From Nakamurella antarctica (GTDB taxonomy: Bacteria; Actinomycetota; Actinomycetes; Mycobacteriales; Nakamurellaceae), in contig NZ_CP034170.1 in assembly GCF_003860405.1 (NCBI RefSeq), positions 1,922,001 to 1,986,000 on the forward strand: a stretch of DNA of 64,000 nucleotides. Direction: 5' to 3'. Each line of letters starts with the position of its first letter. Positions within the stretch are counted from its first letter, which is position 1. The translations under genes and the position numbers were made by a program. The notes beneath the pieces were generated by a model. It had not been told where the DNA came from. It did not search any database and saw nothing but the letters and a program-made list of their open reading frames with translations. Shown here piece by piece: positions 36,578-45,487 of this stretch.

Positions 36578-37756
36578 GTGATCGCTACACCACTCCCCCC
36601 CGACGAAGGCATCATCTCCCAGGACACCCTGACGCGGGTGGAGCAAGCTTCTGGCGCGATGGCAACCAGAGCCGTAGCGCTGATGGACGAACAACTGCCG
36701 TGGTTCCGCTCGTTGCCTGCTGATCAACGCTCGTGGGTCACCCTGGTAGCGCAGGCTGGCATCGCCGGGTACGTACCGTGGGCACGCACCTCGGACACCG
36801 ACTTGCGGCTCACCGACACGGTTTTCGGCACCGCACCTCGCGATCTCTCGCGAGCGGTATCGCTCAGAAGGACGGTCGAGTTGGTGCGCATCGCCATCGA
36901 CGTCGCCGAAGTCCACGTTCCCGCGCTCGGAGCGACGGAGAACGAAAAAGCCGCACTCTCTGATTCACTGCTGCGATACAGCCGCGAAATCGCCTTTGCC
37001 GCGGCAGCCGTGTACGCCACCGCGGCAGAGACTCGCGGCGCCTGGGATGCCAGAGTCGAGGCAGCCGTTGTTGACGGCATCATCCGCGGGGAAGATGAGG
37101 AGACTCTCTCCTCCCGCGCCGCCGCACTCGGATGGGATGCCACAGCCGCGGCCACCGTCGTCCTCGGATCGGCTGGGAGCAACCGCACCGAAGCAGTGGC
37201 CCGGGTCAGCGAGTGGGCGAAGTCGCTGAAGATACCGGCAATGGCCGGAGTTCAGGGAAGCCGGCTCATCATTGTGCTCGGCGGGCCTTTGCCGGATCTT
37301 GCCGAACTCCTTACCGGCGGCGCCGGACTTTTTGCGGGCGGACCCATCGTCTTAGGTCCCACGGGCGCTGGCTTATCTGGTGCCGTTTCCTCCGCTGTCG
37401 AGGCTCTCGCCGGTTTGCGCGCCAGCCCGGCCTGGCTGGACGCACCCCGTCCAGTTGCCTCGACCGATTTGCTTGCCGAGCGCGCCATCGCGGGCGACCC
37501 CACGGCGGCAGCTCGTTTACGCACTGCGATCTATGAGCCGTTGGCGGCATCCACCAGCCCGCTGACGCAGACCCTGCAGGCCTACCTGGATCACGGCGGT
37601 GCACTGGAGCCCGCAGCTCGCGCTCTCTTCGTCCATCCCAACACCATGCGCTACCGGCTCCACCGCATCGCCGAAACCACCGGGCGAGACCCTTGGAACT
37701 CCCGAGATGCGTTGGCCCTTCAGGTGGCGCTCATCCTCGGCCGCCTCCAGGGGTGA
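36578..37756 (+). CDS. fasR: FasR-like PucR-family regulator of fatty-acid synthesis
   Basis: The 392-residue protein has the CdaR/PucR layout: an N-terminal helical domain, a central region (ATVVLGSAGSNRTEAVARVS, RLIIVLGGPLPDLAELL) and a C-terminal PucR helix-turn-helix (TLQAYLDHGGALEPAARALF, then HPNTMRYRLHRIAETTGRDP). In Streptomyces FasR, encoded directly before fabD, activates the fabDHPF operon; Mycobacterium has a related gene in the same place. GTG 36578 is the start. It lies 120 bases before fabD with operator-like repeats between, so control of the operon is likely. Confidence 0.88.
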   Translation: MIATPLPPDEGIISQDTLTRVEQASGAMATRAVALMDEQLPWFRSLPADQRSWVTLVAQAGIAGYVPWARTSDTDLRLTDTVFGTAPRDLSRAVSLRRTVELVRIAIDVAEVHVPALGATENEKAALSDSLLRYSREIAFAAAAVYATAAETRGAWDARVEAAVVDGIIRGEDEETLSSRAAALGWDATAAATVVLGSAGSNRTEAVARVSEWAKSLKIPAMAGVQGSRLIIVLGGPLPDLAELLTGGAGLFAGGPIVLGPTGAGLSGAVSSAVEALAGLRASPAWLDAPRPVASTDLLAERAIAGDPTAAARLRTAIYEPLAASTSPLTQTLQAYLDHGGALEPAARALFVHPNTMRYRLHRIAETTGRDPWNSRDALALQVALILGRLQG

Positions 37757-37770
37757 TCGCGTCCACCCAT

Positions 37771-37848
37771 TTGGCTGTTCCGGCTCAGAAACTTGTAGGA
37801 TCCATACAAAACACAGGTCACGACTTGGTAACCACAGGGTGCGGTTAC
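37771..37848 (+). promoter_or_regulatory. fabD promoter with two operator-like inverted repeats
   Basis: TTGGCT (37771-37776) and TAGGAT (37796-37801) form a possible promoter with a 19-base spacer. TTGTA-GGATCCA-TACAA (37793-37809) overlaps the -10 box. Downstream, GTAACC-ACAGGGTGC-GGTTAC (37828-37848) is a second dyad, 28 bases before the fabD start. Both are candidate FasR or acyl-CoA-responsive sites. Confidence 0.5.
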
Positions 37849-37876
37849 TGGTGAGTTCAATGGTTAGGTAGACCAC

Positions 37877-38878
37877 GTGCTGGCAATAGTTGCTCCCGGA
37901 CAGGGATCCCAAAAACCTGGAATGCTCGCCCCGTGGCTGGAAGTGCCGGGTCTTGCCGAGCGTGCAGCGACACTCAGTGATGCTGCGGGCATCGACCTTG
38001 TCAGGCTGGGAACCACTGCTGGGGCAGACGAGATTAAAGATACCGCCGTTACTCAACCGCTCGTGGTCGTCGCAGCCTTGCTGGCAGCGCGGCAACTCGA
38101 TATCCCAGCCGCCGCTGTTGCCGGCGGCCATTCCGTCGGGGAATTGGCCGCTGCTGCGATCGCCGGCGTCATCTCCGATGGTGAAGCTGCTGCTTTGGCG
38201 GGTGTCCGAGGCCGTGCAATGGCCGCCGCCTGCGCGCTCACCCCGTCTTCCATGGCCGTCGTTCTCGGGGGTAATGGCGAGGTGGTTACCGCCCGTCTCG
38301 CAGAGCTAGAACTCACCGGCGCGAACGTTAACGGCGCTGGCCAGGTGGTCGCGGCGGGCGAATTGGCCAAGATCGAAACGCTGCTCGCCGAAGGTGTCGA
38401 CGGCGCGCGAGTGATGCCACTTGCCGTTGCCGGCGCATTCCACACCCATTACATGGCTTCTGCCCAGGCTGCGTTTGCCAGTTATGTGGCCGCGCTGTCC
38501 GGCACAACTCCCACAAGAGCACTCCTCACGAACGCGGACGGCTGTCTTGTCGCCGACGGCCCGGCCTACTTGCAGCTGCTTATTACTCAGATCACCCGCC
38601 CCGTCCGCTGGGATCTGTGTATGGAAACCCTTGCAGCGCAGGGGGTTACGGGAGTTCTAGAGCTTCCTCCCGCAGGTGCACTCGTGGGGCTCGTGAAACG
38701 TCAACTCAAGGGCACCGCCACGTTGGCTCTGAAGGGCCCGGAAGATTTGGACAAGGCCATTGCCTTTATGGCCGAGCACAGCCAGGTACAGCCCGAGCAC
38801 AGCCAGGTACAGCCCGAGCACAGCCAGGTACAGCAGATTCACGCAGGGCACGGTAATAGCGCGGGAGAAAGCTTATGA
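37877..38878 (+). CDS. fabD: Malonyl-CoA:ACP transacylase
   Basis: FabD loads malonyl onto ACP for the type II fatty-acid synthase. In the 333-residue protein the nucleophile is S86 in AGGHSVGELAAAA and the catalytic base H189 in AGAFHTHYM; IVAPGQGSQKPGML forms the oxyanion-hole loop. The C-terminus carries three copies of EHSQVQP absent from usual FabD proteins and beyond the catalytic core. GTG 37877 starts it, and its stop overlaps fabH as ATGA. Confidence 0.95.
   Translation: MLAIVAPGQGSQKPGMLAPWLEVPGLAERAATLSDAAGIDLVRLGTTAGADEIKDTAVTQPLVVVAALLAARQLDIPAAAVAGGHSVGELAAAAIAGVISDGEAAALAGVRGRAMAAACALTPSSMAVVLGGNGEVVTARLAELELTGANVNGAGQVVAAGELAKIETLLAEGVDGARVMPLAVAGAFHTHYMASAQAAFASYVAALSGTTPTRALLTNADGCLVADGPAYLQLLITQITRPVRWDLCMETLAAQGVTGVLELPPAGALVGLVKRQLKGTATLALKGPEDLDKAIAFMAEHSQVQPEHSQVQPEHSQVQQIHAGHGNSAGESL
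38771..38833. repeat. Three 21-base tandem repeats at the 3' end of fabD
   Basis: The unit CCGAGCACAGCCAGGTACAG, preceded by C or G, occurs three times with no other difference. It encodes seven residues per copy (AEHSQVQ or PEHSQVQ) at the FabD C-terminus. The nucleotide identity suggests recent duplication. Confidence 0.95.
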
Positions 38879-39858
38879 GCGGCGCAGTCATTAGGCCTTT
38901 GCCGACCATTGCAGGCACCCGGATCGCTGGCACTGGCCACTACCGCCCGGAGCGGGTGGTCACCAATGATGATCTGGCCAATACTCTGGACACCAATGAC
39001 GAATGGATTCGCAGCCGTGTCGGCATCGTCGAACGGCACTTCGCCAACGACACCGAAACCGTGGTCTGGATGGGGGCGCAAGCCGGAGCACACGCCATCG
39101 CTGACGCTGGCTTGACCCCTGCCGACATCGATACCGTGATCGTGGCGACCTGCACCATGCCCTCCCAAATCCCGCACGCCTCCACTCAGGTTGCCGCCGA
39201 ACTTGGCATCGAGGCTCCCGGATCATTTGACGTCAACGGCGCCTGCGCCGGATTTTGTTACGGCATGGCCTTGGCCTCCCACGCCATCAAGGCCGGAACC
39301 TCCCGCAACGTTCTTGTGGTCGGTTCCGAGCGGATGACCGACTGGGTCAACCCGGCCGACCGAGGTAACGCCATCATCTTTGGCGACGGCGCTGGCGCCG
39401 CCGTTATCGTGGGGAGCGCGGTAGACGAAATTGGACCCGTGGCATGGGGTTCCTCAGAGAAGCTGACCTCGACAATTCACGTCAAGGACCGCGAATCTTT
39501 CGTCTACCAGGAGGGCCAGTCCGTCTTCCGTTGGGCGACAACGGCAATCGCCCCCGTTGCTATCCGAGCCGCCGAACTTGCAGGTGTCGCGCTCGCCGAT
39601 ATCGATGTGCTTATCACCCACCAGGCAAACCTGCGGATCATCGAGTCAATTGCCAAGAAGATCAAAGCTGCGGGCGCTCGGGACGACCTGGTGGTGGCTA
39701 CCGACATCCAGACCACCGGCAACACCTCGTCTGCATCAATTCCCATCAGTTTGGACAGAATGCGAGCTGCCGGAACCGTCAAATCCGGCGATCTAATCCT
39801 GTCCGTTGGCTATGGCGCCGGACTCACCTACGCCGCTCTCGTCTACCGCTGCCCTTGA
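38875..39858 (+). CDS. fabH: 3-oxoacyl-ACP synthase III
   Basis: FabH condenses an acyl-CoA starter with malonyl-ACP to begin fatty-acid synthesis. The 327-residue thiolase-fold protein has the catalytic triad C124 (DVNGACAGFCYG), H249 (ITHQANLRI) and N283 (TTGNTSSAS), and GDGAGAAVIVG near 170. Length is standard. Its place between fabD and acpP means the cell uses type II initiation, and the starter preference (acetyl or branched) is not readable. ATG 38875 overlaps fabD by four bases. Confidence 0.96.
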   Translation: MSGAVIRPLPTIAGTRIAGTGHYRPERVVTNDDLANTLDTNDEWIRSRVGIVERHFANDTETVVWMGAQAGAHAIADAGLTPADIDTVIVATCTMPSQIPHASTQVAAELGIEAPGSFDVNGACAGFCYGMALASHAIKAGTSRNVLVVGSERMTDWVNPADRGNAIIFGDGAGAAVIVGSAVDEIGPVAWGSSEKLTSTIHVKDRESFVYQEGQSVFRWATTAIAPVAIRAAELAGVALADIDVLITHQANLRIIESIAKKIKAAGARDDLVVATDIQTTGNTSSASIPISLDRMRAAGTVKSGDLILSVGYGAGLTYAALVYRCP

Positions 39859-39953
39859 GCGCGGTTCGACAGCGATAATGCTTGCTGTTCCCCTCGGAAT
39901 TACCCCGGCGGTCAAACCCCGACCCGACCGGTTCACTGTGAAAGGAAATAATT

Positions 39954-40202
39954 GTGACCAACCCCCACGAAGACGTTCTGACCGGCCTTTCGGAAATTAT
40001 CGAAGAGGTTGCTGGTGTCTCTGCCGCTGACGTCTCGCCCGAGAAGTCCTTCACCGACGACCTCGACATCGACTCCCTGTCGATGGTGGAGATTGCAGTG
40101 CAAGCCGAGGATCGTTTCGGCGTCAAGATCCCCGACGACGAGCTGGCAAACCTCAAGACCGTCGCAGACGCCGTCACCTACATCGAGTCGAACAAGTCCT
40201 GA
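39954..40202 (+). CDS. acpP: Acyl carrier protein
   Basis: The 82-residue acidic four-helix protein carries growing acyl chains on a phosphopantetheine arm attached to S41 in DDLDIDSLSMVEI. It lacks the long C-terminal extension of mycobacterial AcpM, which agrees with a conventional fatty-acid rather than meromycolate system. GTG 39954 follows AAAGGAAATAATT, a good ribosome site. It lies 95 bases after fabH and before fabF, as in Streptomyces. Confidence 0.96.
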   Translation: MTNPHEDVLTGLSEIIEEVAGVSAADVSPEKSFTDDLDIDSLSMVEIAVQAEDRFGVKIPDDELANLKTVADAVTYIESNKS

Positions 40203-40329
40203 CTCAATTCGGCGTCAATAGCGCCGAAACCTGCTGTGCAGCAAGTGAAGTTGAAGTGCCACATCGACGACTCGGGGGCCTCGTAGGCGCACCAGCGCCA
40301 ACGATGCCCACCGTGCGAGGAGACCTGCA

Positions 40330-41559
40330 GTGAGTAGAGACGAAGACGTAGTTGTCACCGGCATTGGGGCAACTACGCCCATCGGCGGCACCGCGCCCGA
40401 GATGTGGCAGGCCATGCTCGACGGCACTGTGGGCGTAAAATCGCTGACAGCGCCCTGGGCGGAGAAATTCAACCTTCCGGTTCGGCTGCACGCACCCTTG
40501 GCCGTCGACCCGCTCGAAGTATTGCCTCGCGTGGAGGCACGCCGACTCGACCGTAGCCAACAGGTGGCATTGATTGCCGCCCGCGAGGCGTGGGCGGACG
40601 CCGGGTCGCCCGACGACATCGACCCCATCCGTCGCGGGGTGGTGATCGGAACCGGAATCGGCGGCGCTGTCACACTTCTCGACCAAGACGACCTCTTGGA
40701 AAACGAGGGCATCCGGAAGGTTGCCGTCCTTACGGTGCCGATGTTGATGCCCAATGGACCGGCGGCTGCGGTCGGCCTATGGAACAAGGCTCGTGGAGCT
40801 GTTCACGCCCCGGTATCGGCCTGCGCGGCTGGCGCCGAGGGCTTGGCTTGGGCCTGGAAGCTGATCAAGGAAGGCGAAATCGATATCGCCCTCGCTGGCG
40901 GCGCCGAGGGCTGCATTCACCCTCTGCCCATCGCCGGATTCGCCCAGATGCGTGCCATGAGCACGCGCAACGACGATCCGTTTACCGCATCGCGTCCGTT
41001 CGATACGGGGCGCGACGGATTCGTCATCGGCGAAGGAGCCGGCATCATGGTGCTCGAGCGCCGCAGTCACGCTGAAGCCCGCGGCGCCAAGATTTATGGC
41101 GTCCTGGCTGGCATTGGTATGACGAATGACGCGTTCCACGTCACCGCCCCGGAGCCCACCGGCGAAGGCTCCAGCCGAGCCATCGCCAAGGCGCTGCGCA
41201 CTGCTGGTCTCACCAAGGCCGACATCGGGCACGTGAACGCGCACGCCACCTCCACTCCGGTCGGCGACCTTGCCGAGTCCAAAACAATCATCGGAGCAAT
41301 TGGCACGCATCCCGTTGTGACCGCCACTAAGTCGATGACCGGCCACATGCTCGGCGCCGCAGGCGCTGTCGAGGCCATCGCGACCGTTCTCGCCATCCAG
41401 AACGGCATTGTGCCCGGCACTCGCAATATTCAAAACCTTGATCCAGCAATCGAAGTCGATGTGGCCACGGCCAATCGCGAGGTCACACTCGAAGCGGCCA
41501 TCAACGATTCATTCGGTTTCGGCGGGCACAACGTCGCTTTGGCCTTCACCCGTAACTGA
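40330..41559 (+). CDS. fabF: 3-oxoacyl-ACP synthase II
   Basis: FabF elongates acyl-ACP with malonyl-ACP. The 409-residue protein has the KAS triad C165 (PVSACAAGAEG), H305 (NAHATSTPVGD) and H339 (SMTGHMLGAAGAVEA), and the late DSFGFGGHNVALAF loop. Only one KAS of this type is present in the operon; there is no KasB-like second copy, unlike mycobacteria. GTG 40330 with GGAGACC nearby starts it, 127 bases after acpP. Confidence 0.95.
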   Translation: MSRDEDVVVTGIGATTPIGGTAPEMWQAMLDGTVGVKSLTAPWAEKFNLPVRLHAPLAVDPLEVLPRVEARRLDRSQQVALIAAREAWADAGSPDDIDPIRRGVVIGTGIGGAVTLLDQDDLLENEGIRKVAVLTVPMLMPNGPAAAVGLWNKARGAVHAPVSACAAGAEGLAWAWKLIKEGEIDIALAGGAEGCIHPLPIAGFAQMRAMSTRNDDPFTASRPFDTGRDGFVIGEGAGIMVLERRSHAEARGAKIYGVLAGIGMTNDAFHVTAPEPTGEGSSRAIAKALRTAGLTKADIGHVNAHATSTPVGDLAESKTIIGAIGTHPVVTATKSMTGHMLGAAGAVEAIATVLAIQNGIVPGTRNIQNLDPAIEVDVATANREVTLEAAINDSFGFGGHNVALAFTRN

Positions 41560-41704
41560 TTCGTCAATTACTGGACCGTCCGGTCTTTGGTTTCCTGCCG
41601 GTGACCGGATGGTCCCACCCCAGAGTTCTCGACGCACCAACCCCGGCTCATCGGAAACGTTGGCTCTTCGATGGAGCTGACACACACCTGCAAGGAGCTT
41701 TCCC

Positions 41705-43225
41705 TTGACCACCACTGATTCCGAGAACACCACCGTTTCTGCGGCCAGTTTCGCTGCTGCCCCGTCATCTCCTACGGCCCGGCACACTGCGGCCGAACTC
41801 GCGCTGGCTGCCGCCGCAGCCGCCCTGGCTGCCCGCGGACCGCGCAAAATCGACCCCCGCGAACCAGAGCAACGCCTAGCTGCGCTGCTGGACGACGGCT
41901 CGATGGAAGGCATCACCCCTGTAGATACGTCAGGGCTGTGGGCTGTCCGCGGCAAGATTGACGGAGCCAAGGTCATCGCCTTCTGCACCGACGCCACCCG
42001 GATGGGCGGCGCCATGGGGGCCGCGGGCTGCCACCACATTGTGGCTGCGATCGACACCGCCGTCCGCGAGCGCGTGCCCGTCATTGGGCTCTGGCATTCC
42101 GGCGGTGCCCGCCTCGCGGAAGGGGTCGAAGCCCTGGACGGTGTGGGTAACGTCTTCGCGGCGATGGTGCGCGCATCCGGTCGTATCCCGCAAATTTCCG
42201 TGGTGCTCGGTCCCGCGGCTGGCGGCGCCGCTTACGGCCCCGCCCTGACAGATATCGTCATAATGGCCCCGGAAGGCCGCGTATTCGTGACCGGTCCGGA
42301 TGTCGTCAAATCCGTCACCGGCGAGCAGGTCGACATGGAATCCCTCGGCGGACCCACCGCACACGGTCGAAAGTCTGGCGTCGTACACGTCGTCGCCAAG
42401 TCGGAAGAAGATGCACTTGGCCGCGCGCGCCGTTTGGTCGGGCTGTTCTCCCGCCCCGGTATCGCGGGGATCGCCGGGATGGTCGACGAATTGGACCTTT
42501 CGACGCTGCTGCCCGAGCAACGCAATCGTGCCTACGACGTGCACCCGCTGATCAACAGCCTGCTCGACGAGCCGATGGAGGAATTGCAGGCGAAATGGGC
42601 GCCGAACATCGTGATCGGCCTAGGCCGACTAGCGGGCCGAAGTGTCGGAATCGTGGCAAACAACCCCATTCGCCTCGGTGGCTGTCTCGACTCGACCTCG
42701 GCTGAAAAGGCATCCCGCTTCGTGCGGATGTGCGACGCATTTGGAATTCCACTTCTGGTGATCGTCGACGTGCCTGGTTACCTGCCCGGAGTCGGCCAAG
42801 AATGGGATGGCGTTGTCCGACGAGGTGCGAAGCTGCTCCACGCCTTCGCCGAAGCGGTGGTGCCCCGCGTGACGTTGGTGACCCGCAAGGCTTTTGGTGG
42901 CGCGTATATTGCAATGAACTCCAAATCCCTTGGTGCGACAGCAGTATTTGCCTGGCCTGGCGCCGAAGTTGCCGTCATGGGAGCAAAAGCGGCAGTCGGT
43001 ATTCTGCACCGCCGGACATTGGCCGCGGCTCCGGATGACGAACGAGAAGCCCTACACGCCAAGCTTGCAGAAGAACACGAACGGGTAGCCGGCGGTGTGG
43101 CCCGAGCGGTGGAGCTCGGGGTGGTGGACGAGATCATCACCCCGACCGAGACCAGGCGGCGAGTGGCGGAGGCTCTCGCGTCTGCCCCGGCAGGCCGCGG
43201 CGCTCACGGAAACATTCCGCTGTAA
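41705..43225 (+). CDS. accD: Acyl-CoA carboxylase carboxyltransferase (beta) subunit
   Basis: The 506-residue protein transfers carboxyl from biotin to acetyl- or propionyl-CoA, making malonyl-CoA for fabD. The crotonase-like halves are visible: IGLWHSGGARLAEGVEAL with GPAAGGAAYGPAL in the N-terminal half and VDVPGYLPGVGQEWDGVVRR with RKAFGGAYIAMNSKSL in the C-terminal half. TTG 41705 is selected by AAGGAG eight bases upstream. As last gene of the fab operon it matches the AccD6/AccB-type subunit; the biotinylated alpha subunit is elsewhere. Substrate range is not certain. Confidence 0.93.
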   Translation: MTTTDSENTTVSAASFAAAPSSPTARHTAAELALAAAAAALAARGPRKIDPREPEQRLAALLDDGSMEGITPVDTSGLWAVRGKIDGAKVIAFCTDATRMGGAMGAAGCHHIVAAIDTAVRERVPVIGLWHSGGARLAEGVEALDGVGNVFAAMVRASGRIPQISVVLGPAAGGAAYGPALTDIVIMAPEGRVFVTGPDVVKSVTGEQVDMESLGGPTAHGRKSGVVHVVAKSEEDALGRARRLVGLFSRPGIAGIAGMVDELDLSTLLPEQRNRAYDVHPLINSLLDEPMEELQAKWAPNIVIGLGRLAGRSVGIVANNPIRLGGCLDSTSAEKASRFVRMCDAFGIPLLVIVDVPGYLPGVGQEWDGVVRRGAKLLHAFAEAVVPRVTLVTRKAFGGAYIAMNSKSLGATAVFAWPGAEVAVMGAKAAVGILHRRTLAAAPDDEREALHAKLAEEHERVAGGVARAVELGVVDEIITPTETRRRVAEALASAPAGRGAHGNIPL

Positions 43226-44017
43226 CTGGTGGTTTCCAGTACTGCCGTCAGCTCGGCACTTGCAGGCTCAAGCAGATGAGGGAGCGAATTCACGCTGTAG
43301 CTGTTCCGGAGCCGAATCCACAGTGGCCCTTCAGGGCTCGAGGGGCTAGCGAGGCCGCCTGGGATTGAGAGATGGACCGAGGCGGGACTCTGCCTGCAAA
43401 TGCCCGCCTGGTGGTTGACGACCGTGTTTTTATCCACGTCCAGGATCGCAACCGTGCGGATTTCTGTCGCCGCTGTCTCCCGCTTTTCTCACGATCGGCG
43501 ACCCACTGGGGCGATTAAACCCCCGTGTTAGCGAAAACGCCGCGCTCTGCGTTCGGAGCGCCTTAGCTATCTCATTCGATTCGAGGCCTCCTAGCACCGC
43601 GGCTACGCGCGCGGTGGTGGTGGGACCTGTGGTGAGGGGCAGGCCAGCATCGCGCCGCGAGCGCGCGCCGGGTACAGAAATATCCGTGATACCCCGGTGC
43701 TCCCACCGGAGATTTTCCGAAACCCACGACACCCACGGGAGCTATCGCGAAGGCAACCCGGATAGCGATCAGTATCGAGAATATGCCGGAACAGGCAAGA
43801 AGTGCCCTAGTGGAAATACGGTGGCTGCTGGAGAATTCGAGTGCTGCGCTAGAAGTTTCCGGCACCCAGGGGCGGGTAGGACGACTGTTCAACTGCAGAG
43901 CCAAGCCCCAGCACCGCTGTGCGGTGAGGTTGAGTTCTGGGGCTTGCACGGCCTTCGTGAATCCAGACGAATGGCGATTTCGGGTACACCGATCCAAGCC
44001 ACCGCGTCGGCGACGTC
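43226..44017. other. Gene-poor stretch between accD and nagZ
   Basis: About 790 bases between convergent genes. A minus-strand frame at 43204-43437 (77 codons, HLSIPGGLASPSSPEGPLWI) and one at 43430-43732 (100 codons) look mildly protein-like but have no motif, and a plus frame at 43783-44076 starts MPEQARSALVEIRWLLENSS without family resemblance. I see no terminator hairpin after accD. This may be decayed coding sequence. Confidence 0.4.
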
Positions 44018-45487
44018 TTAGCCAATGGTGTCCCAAGCCGCCTGCGCGACCTTGTTGTGGCCGACCGAATCGATGACGTCCATGGAGGGACGCGGTGTGC
44101 GGTGGAGCGCCGATCGCAGCGCCAACACGCGGATTGCCGCCTCATCCAATCTGCTCGACGCGAGCGAGCCATCCGCCACCGCTGCCACAATTCCTGCCAC
44201 TGCCGCACGCGGATCGGAGGGCATCAGCAACATATCCTCACCTGCTGCCAGCGCACGCCAGGCCGCATCGCCGGGTGAGTAGGTCCCGGAAATAGGCACC
44301 ATCTGCAGCGAGTCACTAATCGTCAGCCCTGTGAAATTCAGGGGCTCGCAACCACCCAAAGTCTGTGTACTTGTGTTGCCCCGCAACAAGTCCGTCAGCG
44401 CAATAGGTGAAATGCTCGTCGGTTCACCATTAACGCCGATCGCGGGGAAGCGGGTATGACCGGTCATGACCAAGCTGACTCCGGCGTCAATGCCAGCGCG
44501 AATCGGGACGGATGCCTCCGCGTTCCATTGCGCGCAGGTGGCCTCGACCGTCGGCAAAGTGTCATGTGTATCGGCAGCCAACTCCCCGATACCGGGGAAA
44601 TGTTTCAAAGTTGCCGCCACACCAGCACTTTGAAACCCGCGCACCGCAGCAACCACGAGTGCCGCTACGCGTGCTGGATCTCTGCCGTAGGAACGATCAC
44701 CGATCGAAGACGATCCTGATTGGGGCAACACATCGGAAACAGGAGCGAAGTCGATATTGACGCCTACTGCAGCCATCTCAGCCCCGGCGATCGCCGCCAC
44801 TTGTTCGGTGACCCGCGCGGCGACTGGCAGATCCCTGATCGCCCCCAGCTCAGAGGCGCCCGGCAATTTCGTGAACCCGTACCGCAGTCGGGTGACGTCG
44901 CCGTATTCCTGGTCGATTCCCACAAGCAACGGAAAGGCTGGGTCTGCTACCTGGGAGGCGGCTGCGTCAATCACCGAAGCCACTTCGGCCGGCGAGCCAG
45001 AATCCGTGCCATCGACAATGCCCTTACTACCCATCATGATCACGCCGCCCAGACCTAAATCCGCAACAGTATTCTTGCCCACCACATCGGCAGAACTCGC
45101 CATAATCACCGCGCCAGCCTTCTGATCCGGGGCCATCGCCGCAACCGCGGACGCCGCAAGGTCGATGTCGGCCTGGGTCACCACACCCCAGGGGCGCACG
45201 CCTGAAGCTGCGCTCGGCGCCGGTGGTTCGGCACCGGTCTGGGATGAACCGGTCTGGGATGAACTGGAATCGGATGAACTGGATTCGGCGGGCTGCTCCG
45301 GAGTTTGCGGGGAGGAGGGGGTGGTGAGAATTGGCGGCGCACTTGCTCTCGGGGGTGCGCTTGCCGTCAGGCTTGGCAGCGCGGCTGTGGCAGTGACGGT
45401 GTCCGGGGGCACCGTCTGGCCGCATGCTGCTAGGGCCGCCAGAGAAACAGCAACCAGCGCCTGTCGAAAACGAGTAAAAAGGGTCAC
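44018..45487 (-). CDS. Glycoside hydrolase family 3 lipoprotein (NagZ-like beta-N-acetylhexosaminidase)
   Basis: The 489-residue protein has a lipoprotein signal ending LAALAACG, a Ser/Pro/Thr linker to about residue 95, and a GH3 barrel with LLVGIDQEYGDVTRLRYGFT, VNIDFAPVSDV, ATLKHFPGIGELAADTHDTL and nucleophile Asp in GLTISDSLQM. The DTH dyad of NagZ is kept, though the usual KHFPGHG reads KHFPGIG. It would trim GlcNAc from wall fragments outside the membrane. GTG 45487 overlaps the upstream stop (TAGTG); ATG 45496 is an alternative but sits too close to its ribosome site. Confidence 0.9.
   Translation of the reverse strand: MTLFTRFRQALVAVSLAALAACGQTVPPDTVTATAALPSLTASAPPRASAPPILTTPSSPQTPEQPAESSSSDSSSSQTGSSQTGAEPPAPSAASGVRPWGVVTQADIDLAASAVAAMAPDQKAGAVIMASSADVVGKNTVADLGLGGVIMMGSKGIVDGTDSGSPAEVASVIDAAASQVADPAFPLLVGIDQEYGDVTRLRYGFTKLPGASELGAIRDLPVAARVTEQVAAIAGAEMAAVGVNIDFAPVSDVLPQSGSSSIGDRSYGRDPARVAALVVAAVRGFQSAGVAATLKHFPGIGELAADTHDTLPTVEATCAQWNAEASVPIRAGIDAGVSLVMTGHTRFPAIGVNGEPTSISPIALTDLLRGNTSTQTLGGCEPLNFTGLTISDSLQMVPISGTYSPGDAAWRALAAGEDMLLMPSDPRAAVAGIVAAVADGSLASSRLDEAAIRVLALRSALHRTPRPSMDVIDSVGHNKVAQAAWDTIG

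Noticed and set aside
38771-38833. Short direct repeats considered as a CRISPR array
   Set aside because: Units are contiguous with no spacers and lie inside fabD; the same holds for the repeats in rho and the acyltransferase.
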